A stretch of DNA of 34,916 nucleotides from Solobacterium sp. (GCA_024696355.1 JAILGV010000071.1:1-34916); one strand, 5' to 3'; shown: positions 7,635 through 16,065, counted from the first letter of the stretch. The notes: generated from the letters alone by a model not told the origin. Numbers and translations are program-made.

Positions 7635-8669
7635 CTATTCCACCCTTCCCTGCTTCTTTCTCAGGGATGCCATAATATCACCTTCGTCAGAATATCCGTC
7701 TTTTCTCAGCATGGCGTCCAGTGTAGACATGTCTGCCTGCAGATTGATGGAATCACTTTCCGACATGCTCGGAATGATTCTGTCGCGCATGGCAGAATTA
7801 ATATGACTGATCGTCTTTTTCAGACTTTCAACATTTTCCTGGTAATTTGCGTCCGTCTGTACATTCTGCATCTTGGTATACTGCTTCAGAATTCCGCACA
7901 GATACGGCAGATAATTTCTGTAAAGCTTGGTAAGCTTGCTCTTCTGTGACGGGAAATGCTTTTCCAGATCACCCAGCTGCTTGAGAAGTCCTGTCGTTTC
8001 ATAAAGACCGTTGGAAATCTCTTCATCGGGAATGCCGTCATTCAGACTGTTGATCTGTTCACGGAACCTGTATGCCTCCGGTTCCTGTTCACTTTCTTTC
8101 GCACTGTTTCCCGCAGGCTTCTTCGCTTCTTTCTTTTCCTCGAATTCATCGCCCTTGGCGACATATTCCGCGTCAATAATCGTTCCGGGTTTTACCGCCA
8201 CGTCATTCTGCGCCATTGTCAGCAGGGAATCAAACAGAGAATCATAAATGCCTCCGTACTGATCACGGAAAGACGCCATGGTATTAAAGTAATGTCCGTC
8301 GCAGGTTACCTCCAGAGAATCCAGGCTTGTATATTTTTCTGTTTTCTTGGTCAGTACGATGCTGTGCCCGGCTGCGGTCATGGAGATTGAATTTGCCCCG
8401 CTGCGGAAACGCTTCATCAGATATGTGTTGACTCTCGCCTTCTGATCCGCAGTGTGCTTTGTGTCTGTATATCCCCTGCGCCTGATTGTGGAGCGCCTGC
8501 TGGACGACTGCGCATTTGTATATTGATTTGTTTTGGATGATCCGATTGCCTTGGACATCAGATAACCTACAATGCCGAATATTAAAACCATGGGCAGTAA
8601 AGTTTCTCCAAACCCCAGTACAAAGAACAATAAGAAGAACATCCATAATCCGTTTGGTCTTCGATACAT
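7635..8669 (-). CDS. XpaC-like membrane protein (5-bromo-4-chloroindolyl phosphate hydrolysis family, probable)
   Basis: A 344-residue protein with an N-terminal hydrophobic hairpin at about 9-43 (LWMFFLLFFVLGFGE, then LLPMVLIFGIVGYLM), a Ser/Arg/Thr-rich linker, a middle domain (about 75-190) I do not recognise, a Lys/Glu-rich linker, and a helical C-terminal domain (about 215-335). That last part shows the spacing of XpaC/PF10112 proteins: a conserved KLYRNYLPYL segment, two amphipathic helices, and the ending INLQADMSTLDAMLRKDGYS. In Bacillus, xpaC precedes a telA-like toxic-anion-resistance gene; here the downstream partner is an AAA ATPase. The ATG is preceded by GAGGTGA only 4 nt away, an unusually short spacing. 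A dedicated extended -10 promoter lies just upstream. The XpaC assignment rests on pattern recognition and needs a profile search. Confidence 0.7.
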   Translation of the reverse strand: MYRRPNGLWMFFLLFFVLGFGETLLPMVLIFGIVGYLMSKAIGSSKTNQYTNAQSSSRRSTIRRRGYTDTKHTADQKARVNTYLMKRFRSGANSISMTAAGHSIVLTKKTEKYTSLDSLEVTCDGHYFNTMASFRDQYGGIYDSLFDSLLTMAQNDVAVKPGTIIDAEYVAKGDEFEEKKEAKKPAGNSAKESEQEPEAYRFREQINSLNDGIPDEEISNGLYETTGLLKQLGDLEKHFPSQKSKLTKLYRNYLPYLCGILKQYTKMQNVQTDANYQENVESLKKTISHINSAMRDRIIPSMSESDSINLQADMSTLDAMLRKDGYSDEGDIMASLRKKQGRVE

Positions 8670-8692
8670 GCAATCACCTCGTTATAAATCTG

Positions 8693-8701
8693 ATTATATC
8701 A
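8693..8701 (-). promoter_or_regulatory. Extended -10 promoter of the XpaC-like/AAA operon
   Basis: On the minus strand TGATATAAT combines the TG of an extended -10 with a perfect TATAAT. No good -35 is present at 16-18 nt, as is allowed with an extended -10. Transcription would start about 16 nt before the ATG at 8669. Confidence 0.6.
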
Positions 8702-8731
8702 GAAAACAGTACTTCTGCCTGATTACAACAT

Positions 8732-8758
8732 AAAAAGAATGCCGTCTGTCCGACGGCA
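8732..8758 (-). terminator. Intrinsic terminator of the 273-residue unknown gene
   Basis: A 7-bp stem TGCCGTC/GACGGCA with a 5-nt loop (8740-8758), followed on the minus strand by TTCTTTTTA. It separates the unknown gene from the XpaC-like/AAA operon. Confidence 0.8.
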
Positions 8759-8765
8759 CGTTCAG

Positions 8766-9587
8766 TTATTCCTCTGCGGGTACTCCTGTGGTTCTCCACA
8801 TCTCGCTGTAGCTCATGAATGCTACTTCATCCGCATTCAGCTTTGCCTGATTTCTCTGCTTTTTGATGTTTCCTTCATGCACGCCGTTCAGGATATTCTT
8901 GTTGACCATGTACTGAACATAAAGAACTTTCTTAAGCAGGAACCAGTTGATTACATATCTGACAATATACGGAGCTCTGTCAGCTGCCGCAGGAAGAATC
9001 CGGAGTGCTTCCTCCTTCTGCTCTTCCGCAGCCCTGATTGCAGTGGCTTTCAGTTCGTCGTAGTTTTTGAAATGCTCTCTGTCGATTGATCTCTGCAGAG
9101 CGCCGGCCTTCATTGTGAACAGCTTGTTCCACGCATCCGCAATCTCGTCTGCGCTGTCGGAACTGATGCCGACAATTTCGTTCTTGCAGTCAATGAATCT
9201 GCTGCCGGGTTCAGTCATGCAGTAATAGTAGCCCTTCGCATAAATAAAGCTGCAGCTGCTGTACGGCACAACAAGGAGAGCTCTGTCTCCCGCCTCTTTG
9301 TTTTCATACAGAATATACGGATATTCAAGTGCCCTGCCGGTCAGCTTGAATACATCTTTATATCGGATAATCTGATTGCTGATTGCATCTTTGTTGATTT
9401 CGCTCTTTAAGCATGTGCAGATCTTTACCCCGGAATCACCTTCCACAATTTTTGCAAACGCCTCTCTGAGGACAGGATCAAGATTTTCTTCAAGACTGAG
9501 ATAGTCTTCCAGATAGCCGTTAAATCTGCAGTCTTCTCCGCCGCGGCGGCTGTCGAGTTCCTGATCAAGAATCATACTTATTGCCAT
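8766..9587 (-). CDS. Unknown protein, 273 residues
   Basis: I do not recognise this protein. It has no signal peptide and no clear membrane segment; the most hydrophobic parts (RALLVVPYSSCSFIYAKGYYYC near 103-124, and YIVRYVINWFLL near 207-218) look like buried strands or helices. The C-terminal third is helical with a basic patch (EGNIKKQRNQAKLN). Aromatic residues, especially Tyr, are frequent, and Cys is scattered without a metal motif. The start is well supported: GGAGG 7 nt before the ATG, and a promoter with matching leader upstream. It has its own promoter and terminator, so it is a single-gene unit placed directly upstream of the XpaC-like/AAA pair; any functional link to them is conjecture. 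Confidence 0.75.
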   Translation of the reverse strand: MAISMILDQELDSRRGGEDCRFNGYLEDYLSLEENLDPVLREAFAKIVEGDSGVKICTCLKSEINKDAISNQIIRYKDVFKLTGRALEYPYILYENKEAGDRALLVVPYSSCSFIYAKGYYYCMTEPGSRFIDCKNEIVGISSDSADEIADAWNKLFTMKAGALQRSIDREHFKNYDELKATAIRAAEEQKEEALRILPAAADRAPYIVRYVINWFLLKKVLYVQYMVNKNILNGVHEGNIKKQRNQAKLNADEVAFMSYSEMWRTTGVPAEE

Positions 9588-9629
9588 AGGTCATCCTCCA
9601 AAGGTTTGATAAAACTCACCATATGGATT

Positions 9630-9659
9630 ATTATATGCATAATTTTCAAAAATTAACAA
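9630..9659 (-). promoter_or_regulatory. Promoter of the 273-residue unknown gene
   Basis: Minus-strand -35 TTGTTA (9654-9659), 18-nt spacer, perfect -10 TATAAT (9630-9635). The predicted start near 9623 leaves a leader of about 36 nt carrying the GGAGG site. Confidence 0.65.
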
Positions 9660-9707
9660 ACTTTTAGTCTCAGATCGGGCTATTATTTGCACCATTGTTC
9701 GATTTTT

Positions 9708-9736
9708 TTGAAAACATGCAGGTTTTCTTTCATAAT
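9708..9736 (+). promoter_or_regulatory. Possible upstream promoter of addBA
   Basis: Plus-strand -35 TTGAAA (9708-9713), 17-nt spacer, -10 CATAAT (9731-9736). If used, it would give addB a leader of roughly 47 nt, which contains no Shine-Dalgarno sequence near the ATG. It competes with the downstream extended -10 as the main addB promoter. Confidence 0.45.
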
Positions 9737-9774
9737 AATCTGCGGCAGTTTAAAAGGTTCAAATTCCCCCGATA

Positions 9775-9783
9775 TGCTATGAT
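9775..9783 (+). promoter_or_regulatory. Extended -10 placed for a leaderless addB transcript
   Basis: TGCTATGAT (TG, one base, TATGAT) ends exactly 6 nt before the addB ATG at 9790, so transcription would begin on or next to the A of the start codon. No Shine-Dalgarno sequence precedes that ATG. The -35 region (GGTTCA at 9756-9761) is weak, which fits an extended -10. The same geometry occurs at tmk. Confidence 0.5.
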
Positions 9784-9789
9784 TTATGC

Positions 9790-12387
9790 ATGCCAAAAAT
9801 ACTGATCAGCCAGGGCCGCAGGGAAGAAATTTTTCACCGGCTTGCCCTGAAGAACAAAAATAATACTGTATCGGGAGTCTCGCTGATTACAACTGACGGA
9901 CTTCTGAAAACGGATCAGAAAGAGAACCGCACAGCGTCGGTTGTTTTCTGTATGAGACTGCTGGATGAGATCAGCGAAAGATGCCCCGTATACCGGGGCA
10001 TGTTCCGCTATCCTGCATTTGTCAGTGAAATCCTTTCCTTTGCCAGGGAACTCTGCCTCTATCAGATCAGCCCGGATGCCCTTCCGGAAGGCACCGTATC
10101 TGAAAAAGAACTGAAGATGATCCTCAGGCACGTCATGACAATGGACCTGGAGGAAAAAGCCGTCGCCGGAAACAGGGAACAGCTGATCAGAGATGCTGTA
10201 TCGGACGGGCTGACCGTTTCCGACACTTTCGAAACTGTTCCGTTCCGTTACCGCTTCATTCAGGACCTCATCCGCAGCGGCGCGCAGGTACAGAAGGACG
10301 AAAGGCACGATGCGCCGGCACGGCTGATGTATGCACTGAACGTCCGCCAGGAGATTGAATCCATTGCCCAGCAGATCTGCCGCACGCAGAAATCATGCAA
10401 CGTCATTCTCACCTCTTATACCGCACAGTATCCTGTTCTGAAACAGGTATTCATGCGCTACGGAATTCCGTACAGCACGACTCACGAAGAAATCACTGTC
10501 CGCATTCCTTCCGTGTTTGCCTCCCTGCTTATGCTTGCGGCAGACAAAGACAGCGCATCGCTGACGGAATGTCTGCGCATCAATGCATTCAGCCGTCCCT
10601 GTCCCGACAGGATTTATCCTTTCCTGAAGGAAACCCTGCAGGACACAAAAGCTCCGGAAGGCATTGCGGAGCGCTTTGAAAACAGCTCCATGAAGAATGA
10701 AGCCGGTTATTACAGACAGATGGAAGATGATGCACGGGAATATTTCGCAGTGATCGGCGATGAAATCGACCTGCTTGTTCATTCCGGAGATGCTGTGCAG
10801 ATGATCATGAATGCATATCAGGTCATGTCGGGCTCACCGCTGCTGGAAAACAGGGAAGAGCTGGCAGCCGCATTGAAAATCAGAAGCCTTCTGACAGACA
10901 TCCTGCCCGGAATCCGCAAGGAGGAAATCCCGTTTGCCGCTGACCTGATCAGCAGCCTGCAGGGATCATTCTCCCGTTATGATTCCTCCTTCTGCAGCGT
11001 CACGGATCTGACTCATCCTGTTTCTGCGAAGAAGATCACATACATTGCCGGATGCACGGGAAAGAATTTCCCCGGCTTTCCTGCCAGAAAAGGTCTGTTT
11101 GACGAGGCATATGTCAGCCGCATTGAAGGCTATCCCGCTATGTCAGAACGCTTTCAGATATACACAGAGCAGCTGAAATGGATTGATGCCTGTGCAGAAG
11201 ATGAAACGATCTATTCTTATTACACCAACGATTATCAGGGCAGGCAGATTCAGCCGGCGTTTGAACTGGACCGCAGATTTAAAAATTCCGCAAAACCGTG
11301 GCAGCCGGTGAAGGTTCCGCCCGCACGGAAAAAGGACCATGCACTCTCTGCCGCAGGCGCAGAAGCGCTGTTTCAGAAAGACGGCAGGATCACAGGCTCC
11401 ATCAGCACGATTGAGCGCTGGTTCTCCTGTCCCTACGCATACTTTATTCAAAGCGGTCTGCATATCCGGAAAGCCGATCTTTCTGCGATGCAGGCAAATA
11501 CCATCGGCAACATACAGCACAGTCTGATGGAGCATGCCGTCACGGAAAAGCATAAACAATATGCGGAAATCACCCGCGAAGAAGTCCGTGACTTCCTGCA
11601 GGAATCCTTTGATGTGCTCAAATGTGCACATCCCAACGAAGCTTATCTTTATGACCTGACATGCGGGCGCATGCTGGACGGTCTGATGGTTTCCCTTGAA
11701 TTCCTGAATGACATGGAAAAATACACTGCCTTCGCACCTGCCGAAGCGGAAAAAGAATTCCGTGATGAGATTGCGGAAGGTGTCATGCTGAGAGGGATTA
11801 TCGACAGAATCGATACTGCATACAATCTGGTAAGGATCATTGACTACAAGAGTTCTGCCAAAAGTCTGTCCGAAACCAAGGTCAAAGCAGGACTGCAGCT
11901 TCAGCTTCTGTCCTATCTGATCATTGCGGAAAAGCTTACCGGAAAAACACCGGCAGGTTCCTTCTATTTTTCCATGAAAGCGGAAAATATCAGGCAGGAA
12001 GCCGGAACCTACGGATTTAAAAACGGTGTTCAGCAGACTGACATACAGGCAGATATCTTTAAACAGTTCATTAAAGCCAGAAGACTGTGCGGATGGTCAT
12101 TTACCGAACGCAAAACAGAAACCGATGAAAACGGAGACCATATCGTCGGACTGGGCTCAACCTTCGATTTTGATGCAGTCAGACAGTGCATTACCGAACT
12201 CTATCAGTATTTCCGCAGCAGCCTGCTTGAGGGGAACATTGCGCTTTCCCCTGTCGAAGGTGCCTGCACGTTCTGCGATTACCGCAGCATCTGCCGCTTC
12301 TCTTCGGATTACCGGAAAGTCAGAGCACTTGCCGGTGAAAATCTTCCCTTTAAAACCGCCAAATCAAAAGGAGGCCGGAAAAAATGA
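9790..12387 (+). CDS. addB: ATP-dependent nuclease subunit B, RexB-like (AddB)
   Basis: Subunit of the AddAB/RexAB helicase-nuclease that resects double-strand breaks for RecA loading. At 865 residues it is clearly shorter than Bacillus AddB (about 1,160), and the N-terminus (PKILISQGRREEIFHRL) lacks a Walker A motif, as in RexB. The C-terminal PD-(D/E)XK nuclease is visible: GIIDRID with D672, then RIIDYKS with D685 and K687, then the QLQLLSY helix. The iron-sulfur signature is complete: C547 (FSCPYAYF) and C826-x2-C829-x5-C835. addA follows with a 4-nt overlap. There is no ribosome binding site at the start, and no in-frame alternative upstream; see the promoter entry at 9775. Identification is strong from the cluster and these motifs. 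Confidence 0.9.
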   Translation: MPKILISQGRREEIFHRLALKNKNNTVSGVSLITTDGLLKTDQKENRTASVVFCMRLLDEISERCPVYRGMFRYPAFVSEILSFARELCLYQISPDALPEGTVSEKELKMILRHVMTMDLEEKAVAGNREQLIRDAVSDGLTVSDTFETVPFRYRFIQDLIRSGAQVQKDERHDAPARLMYALNVRQEIESIAQQICRTQKSCNVILTSYTAQYPVLKQVFMRYGIPYSTTHEEITVRIPSVFASLLMLAADKDSASLTECLRINAFSRPCPDRIYPFLKETLQDTKAPEGIAERFENSSMKNEAGYYRQMEDDAREYFAVIGDEIDLLVHSGDAVQMIMNAYQVMSGSPLLENREELAAALKIRSLLTDILPGIRKEEIPFAADLISSLQGSFSRYDSSFCSVTDLTHPVSAKKITYIAGCTGKNFPGFPARKGLFDEAYVSRIEGYPAMSERFQIYTEQLKWIDACAEDETIYSYYTNDYQGRQIQPAFELDRRFKNSAKPWQPVKVPPARKKDHALSAAGAEALFQKDGRITGSISTIERWFSCPYAYFIQSGLHIRKADLSAMQANTIGNIQHSLMEHAVTEKHKQYAEITREEVRDFLQESFDVLKCAHPNEAYLYDLTCGRMLDGLMVSLEFLNDMEKYTAFAPAEAEKEFRDEIAEGVMLRGIIDRIDTAYNLVRIIDYKSSAKSLSETKVKAGLQLQLLSYLIIAEKLTGKTPAGSFYFSMKAENIRQEAGTYGFKNGVQQTDIQADIFKQFIKARRLCGWSFTERKTETDENGDHIVGLGSTFDFDAVRQCITELYQYFRSSLLEGNIALSPVEGACTFCDYRSICRFSSDYRKVRALAGENLPFKTAKSKGGRKK

Positions 12388-15300
12388 ATTTTGACAGTGA
12401 ACAGACCAGAGCCATTCAGACTGTCGGAACAAACATTCTGGTTTCCGCCTCTGCCGGTGCCGGAAAAACGGGTGTTCTTGTCGCCAGGCTCGTAAAAAGA
12501 TGCGTGGAGGACAGGGTTCCGCTGAACCGGATTCTTGCCATGACATTTACCGCTGCCGCTGCCGGGGAAATGAAAAACAGGCTGGCGGCACAGCTTCACG
12601 AAAAAGCCGCATCCTGCGGTGACACTGAACTTCTTGAATACCTTAATGAACAGCTGCTTGCCCTGGAAACGGCACAGATTACAACCATAGACAGCTGGTG
12701 CCTGAGCATCATTGAAAAATACTGCAATGTCATCGGACTTGATCCTGCCACGGCAGAAAATATTCTTTCCGAGGGAATGAAGCGGTCGTATTCCGGACAG
12801 GGATTCCGCAGTGCCCTGAAGCAGTTTGACGCGTCGGACCATGAAGGCCTGCTGAAGCTTCTGGAATATTTCAGTGTCAGGAGTGAAGACTATGACACTC
12901 TTTACGATCTGACAGAAAGCATAAGCGCCCACGCCGAAGCCTCCGCAGACCCGGATGAATGGTATGAAAAGGCAAAGGAATCCTATGCGCCTGTCAGGCA
13001 CTTTTCAGATTTTGATCCGTATGTCAGACAGTGCTTTTTCCTGAGTCTGCGCAGTGATCTGCTGCGCCTGAAGGAAGCGCTCGATGCAATGATTTCCTTT
13101 GTTTATGAATCGGAAAAACTGTCCGAAGAACCGCTAAAGGTCATGCAGGGTGCTCTGCAGAACTGTCTGAACGAACTGGACAGCGGCAGCTACAACGGCT
13201 TCCGCCTCCGCTTTTTCCATCTCGCTTCCCTGTCCACACCGTCTGACGGGAAAGCTGAAAAATACACAAAAGCCCGCAATCAGATGAAGGACTGCTTCAC
13301 CCGTCTGGCAAAGAAGACCTATGACGAGGAACAGTTTGTAAAGGACCACAACGATCTCAGTGTTCTGTGCAGGAACCTTGTCACTCTGGCACAGATGAGC
13401 AGGAACTGCTTCCGCCGTCTGAAACTGGAAAACACCTGCATGGACTACTCCGATATGGAGCGGTATGCCCTTGATATCCTCTGTAGGAACAACGGTGAAG
13501 TCGCAGCCCTGCTGAGAGATGCCTATGATGAAATCATGATTGATGAATTCCAGGACACCAGCCTGCTTCAGCATACGATCATTGAAAAGATTGCCCGGGG
13601 AAACAATGTTTTCCGTGTCGGTGATGTCAAACAGTCCATATACCGCTTCCGGCAGGCAAAGCCCTCCCTGATGCGGGGCCTGATGAACGATCCCGGCAGT
13701 CTGTGCATTACGCTGCGGCATAATTACCGGTCGCGGCAGTCAATCGTCGGGTTTACAAATATGCTGTTTGAAAAGCTGATGAATGTGGACGGGTGTCTGG
13801 ACACCTACGGTGAAGAAGACCATGTGTCCATCGGCAGCGCGCGCCAGCAGGAGTCCGCGGTTCCGGTGATCCTTGCCCTTCTTCCGAAACCGGACAGGAA
13901 CCAGGAGGACAGCGGTGAAGATAACGGCGATGATGAACCGGCTGATGCCAAGCAGGAAAAAGCCGGCTGGATCGCAGATGAAATGGTGCGCATCCTGAAC
14001 AGCACGCCTTCTGTCTCCTTCCGTGATTTTGCGGTTCTTGTCAAAAGCCATGCCGACAAGCTGTATCTCAGGAAGGCATTTGAATATGCCGGCATTCCGT
14101 ATGACATTGATGCAAGGGAAGGCTTCTACAGGTCTGATCTCTGTCAGACTGCCGCTGCCATGTGCCGCCTGATGCTGGATGAAACAGACCAGATCTCACT
14201 GATGGCTGTCCTGACTTCACCATGGTACGACATGGATGATGAGACAATTGCGTCTCTGAAAATCAGATACGGTTCACTGCGCAGGGGCATTCTCAGTGAA
14301 TATCCTGATTTCTACACAGAAATGAGAGAGCTGCGGGAAATTGCCGCAAAATCAGGGCTGCCGGAAATGCTCAGCCAGATTGCCCTGCGTCATGATTTCT
14401 TCAACCGCATCCCTGATTCCCAGAAAGCGAATTTCGACTATCTCTTTGAATTATGTACATCACAGAAATACCTTTCCCTGCGGGAGTTCACTGAATATCT
14501 TGATGTCAGTGAAGACGAAAAATCATCCGAAGCCATGTCAAAGGGAAAGGATGATGACCTCGTTACCGTAACAACTATTCATCATTCCAAGGGACTTCAG
14601 TACAAATATGTGTTCCTCTGGGGAACGGGAAAGAATCAGAACAGGGATATTATGTCCTCCGTTCTGGCTGATGATGACCTTTATATCGGCCTCAGCCATC
14701 TTGATCAGCCGTACCGTGTCCAGCGTCCCACATTAAGGCGCTATGCCATTGAACATAAGATCAATCTTGAGGATCTCGAGGAATTCACCCGCGTCCTTTA
14801 TGTAGCCCTGACAAGAGCCGAAGAGCACCTGTATATCGTAGATACCGATATGCCCGATGAAGCCGGGGACGTTACTCTGGCATGGCTGAATGCACGCAAA
14901 GGCATGACTGGACTGATCAAAAGAGCCCTTAAGCCTTCCCCTCTGTTTCAGATTATTCATGCCGGTACGGAAAAACTGAAAACCGACCGGAAGCTTCCTG
15001 ATTCCGTAACATCTGTTCTTCCGCATTACAGCGGACCTGATGAAAAACTGCCGGCGCTCTTTACGCCGAGTTCCTCCGAAGTGAATTTCCTTCCTCCGCT
15101 GGATCCGGACGGACACAGATCAGGCACTGCCTACGGTACGCATATGCATGAAGTGCTTGAAGCACTTCCGGCACATATGTGGACCGATGAAGACCTTGCC
15201 GGTTTTGATCTGTCCGCAGGTGACAGGAAAAAGATCCTGGACTTCGGACAGAGTGAACTGTATGCAAAAGCACTGACCATGCAGATTTATCATGAGTATC

Positions 15301-15551
15301 CCTTCTATGTGGAAACATCCGAAATGCGCATGCACGGAATCATCGACTTTGCGGCATTCGGAAAGGATGAAGTCCTGCTGATTGACTACAAAACCGACCG
15401 CGCATCGCCTGAGGAAATACGCCGCCGCTACACTGTGCAGCTGAATTCCTACCGGAATGCCGTGCAGCTGATGGAACCCGGGAAAAAGGTATCAGTCTAT
15501 GCATGGAGCTTTCACAGCAGCCTGCCTGTTCTGATAAAGGAGGACATATGA
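12384..15551 (+). CDS. addA: ATP-dependent helicase/nuclease subunit A (AddA)
   Basis: UvrD-type superfamily 1 helicase fused to a RecB-type nuclease, the motor subunit of AddAB. The 1,055 residues are shorter than Bacillus AddA (about 1,230). Helicase motif I is SASAGAGKT (21-29), motif Ia TFTAAAAGEMKNRL, motif II DEFQD (387-391), motif III GDVKQSIYRFRQA, motif V TTIHHSKGLQYKYVFL, and motif VI LYVALTRAEEHLYI. The C-terminal nuclease has GIIDF with D988 and LLIDYKTDR with D1001 and K1003, followed by QLNSY. The start overlaps the addB stop as ATGA behind AGGAGG, and its own stop overlaps the next gene in the same way, so the three genes form one coupled operon. Confidence 0.95.
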   Translation: MNFDSEQTRAIQTVGTNILVSASAGAGKTGVLVARLVKRCVEDRVPLNRILAMTFTAAAAGEMKNRLAAQLHEKAASCGDTELLEYLNEQLLALETAQITTIDSWCLSIIEKYCNVIGLDPATAENILSEGMKRSYSGQGFRSALKQFDASDHEGLLKLLEYFSVRSEDYDTLYDLTESISAHAEASADPDEWYEKAKESYAPVRHFSDFDPYVRQCFFLSLRSDLLRLKEALDAMISFVYESEKLSEEPLKVMQGALQNCLNELDSGSYNGFRLRFFHLASLSTPSDGKAEKYTKARNQMKDCFTRLAKKTYDEEQFVKDHNDLSVLCRNLVTLAQMSRNCFRRLKLENTCMDYSDMERYALDILCRNNGEVAALLRDAYDEIMIDEFQDTSLLQHTIIEKIARGNNVFRVGDVKQSIYRFRQAKPSLMRGLMNDPGSLCITLRHNYRSRQSIVGFTNMLFEKLMNVDGCLDTYGEEDHVSIGSARQQESAVPVILALLPKPDRNQEDSGEDNGDDEPADAKQEKAGWIADEMVRILNSTPSVSFRDFAVLVKSHADKLYLRKAFEYAGIPYDIDAREGFYRSDLCQTAAAMCRLMLDETDQISLMAVLTSPWYDMDDETIASLKIRYGSLRRGILSEYPDFYTEMRELREIAAKSGLPEMLSQIALRHDFFNRIPDSQKANFDYLFELCTSQKYLSLREFTEYLDVSEDEKSSEAMSKGKDDDLVTVTTIHHSKGLQYKYVFLWGTGKNQNRDIMSSVLADDDLYIGLSHLDQPYRVQRPTLRRYAIEHKINLEDLEEFTRVLYVALTRAEEHLYIVDTDMPDEAGDVTLAWLNARKGMTGLIKRALKPSPLFQIIHAGTEKLKTDRKLPDSVTSVLPHYSGPDEKLPALFTPSSSEVNFLPPLDPDGHRSGTAYGTHMHEVLEALPAHMWTDEDLAGFDLSAGDRKKILDFGQSELYAKALTMQIYHEYPFYVETSEMRMHGIIDFAAFGKDEVLLIDYKTDRASPEEIRRRYTVQLNSYRNAVQLMEPGKKVSVYAWSFHSSLPVLIKEDI

Positions 15552-15958
15552 TCCGTCCGATTATGAAGGATCCTCTGTTCCTGGCAGGAAAATCCCGGGA
15601 TGCCGTAATGACCGATCTTCCCATAGCCATGGATCTGAAGGATACACTGCATGCTAACAGAGATATCTGTGCCGGCATGGCCGCAAACATGATCGGCTTC
15701 CGGGTCAGAATCATCTGCATCACTGCCGGTCCTTCGGAAATCCTGATGCTGAATCCGGTGATTATCAGCAGGAAAAAGCCGTATGAAACCGAAGAAGGCT
15801 GTCTCAGTCTGAGCGGCATGCGGAAAACAATACGGTATGAAACAATTACGGTCCGGTATCAGGACACCGGTTTCAGACAGAAAACCGGCACTTACAGCGG
15901 ATTTGCCGCACAGGTCATCCAGCATGAGATTGACCACTGCAGCGGAATTCTGATATGA
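15548..15958 (+). CDS. Peptide deformylase-like protein with altered motif 1
   Basis: Deformylases remove the formyl group from the initiator Met of new proteins using a metal held by Cys-His-His. This 136-residue protein keeps motif 2 as EEGCLS (Cys 85) and motif 3 as QHEIDH (126-130). Motif 1, normally GxGLAAxQ, reads GMAANMIG (43-50), so Met 48 sits where the catalytic Gln belongs. It is also short compared with the 160-190 residues of standard enzymes. I recall a subgroup of Firmicute deformylase-like proteins with this GMAAN motif, so it is probably a second, specialised deformylase-like protein. The frame extends upstream to 15503, but AAGGAGG 4 nt before the ATG at 15548, which overlaps the addA stop as ATGA, fixes the start. 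Last gene of the addBA operon. Confidence 0.8.
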   Translation: MIRPIMKDPLFLAGKSRDAVMTDLPIAMDLKDTLHANRDICAGMAANMIGFRVRIICITAGPSEILMLNPVIISRKKPYETEEGCLSLSGMRKTIRYETITVRYQDTGFRQKTGTYSGFAAQVIQHEIDHCSGILI

Positions 15959-15987
15959 AAACACCCGTCAGGGAAAGATGGGTGTTT
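15959..15987 (+). terminator. Hairpin directly after the deformylase-like stop
   Basis: An 8-bp stem AAACACCC/GGGTGTTT with a 13-nt loop, starting right after the stop codon and followed by AATATT. The U-tract is short, so termination may be partial. Confidence 0.5.
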
Positions 15988-16008
15988 AATATTATCCGGA
16001 CAAAAGCA

Positions 16009-16041
16009 AACCGCCCGGCGGATGTTAAGGCCCGGGCGGTT
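16009..16041. terminator. Bidirectional terminator between converging operons
   Basis: A 10-bp perfect stem AACCGCCCGG/CCGGGCGGTT with a 13-nt loop. The plus-strand tail is CGTTTTATA and the minus-strand tail is TGCTTTTG, so it can end both the addBA transcript and the M16 protease transcript arriving from the right. Confidence 0.75.
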
Positions 16042-16065
16042 CGTTTTATACTTTGCTTTTTCCGT

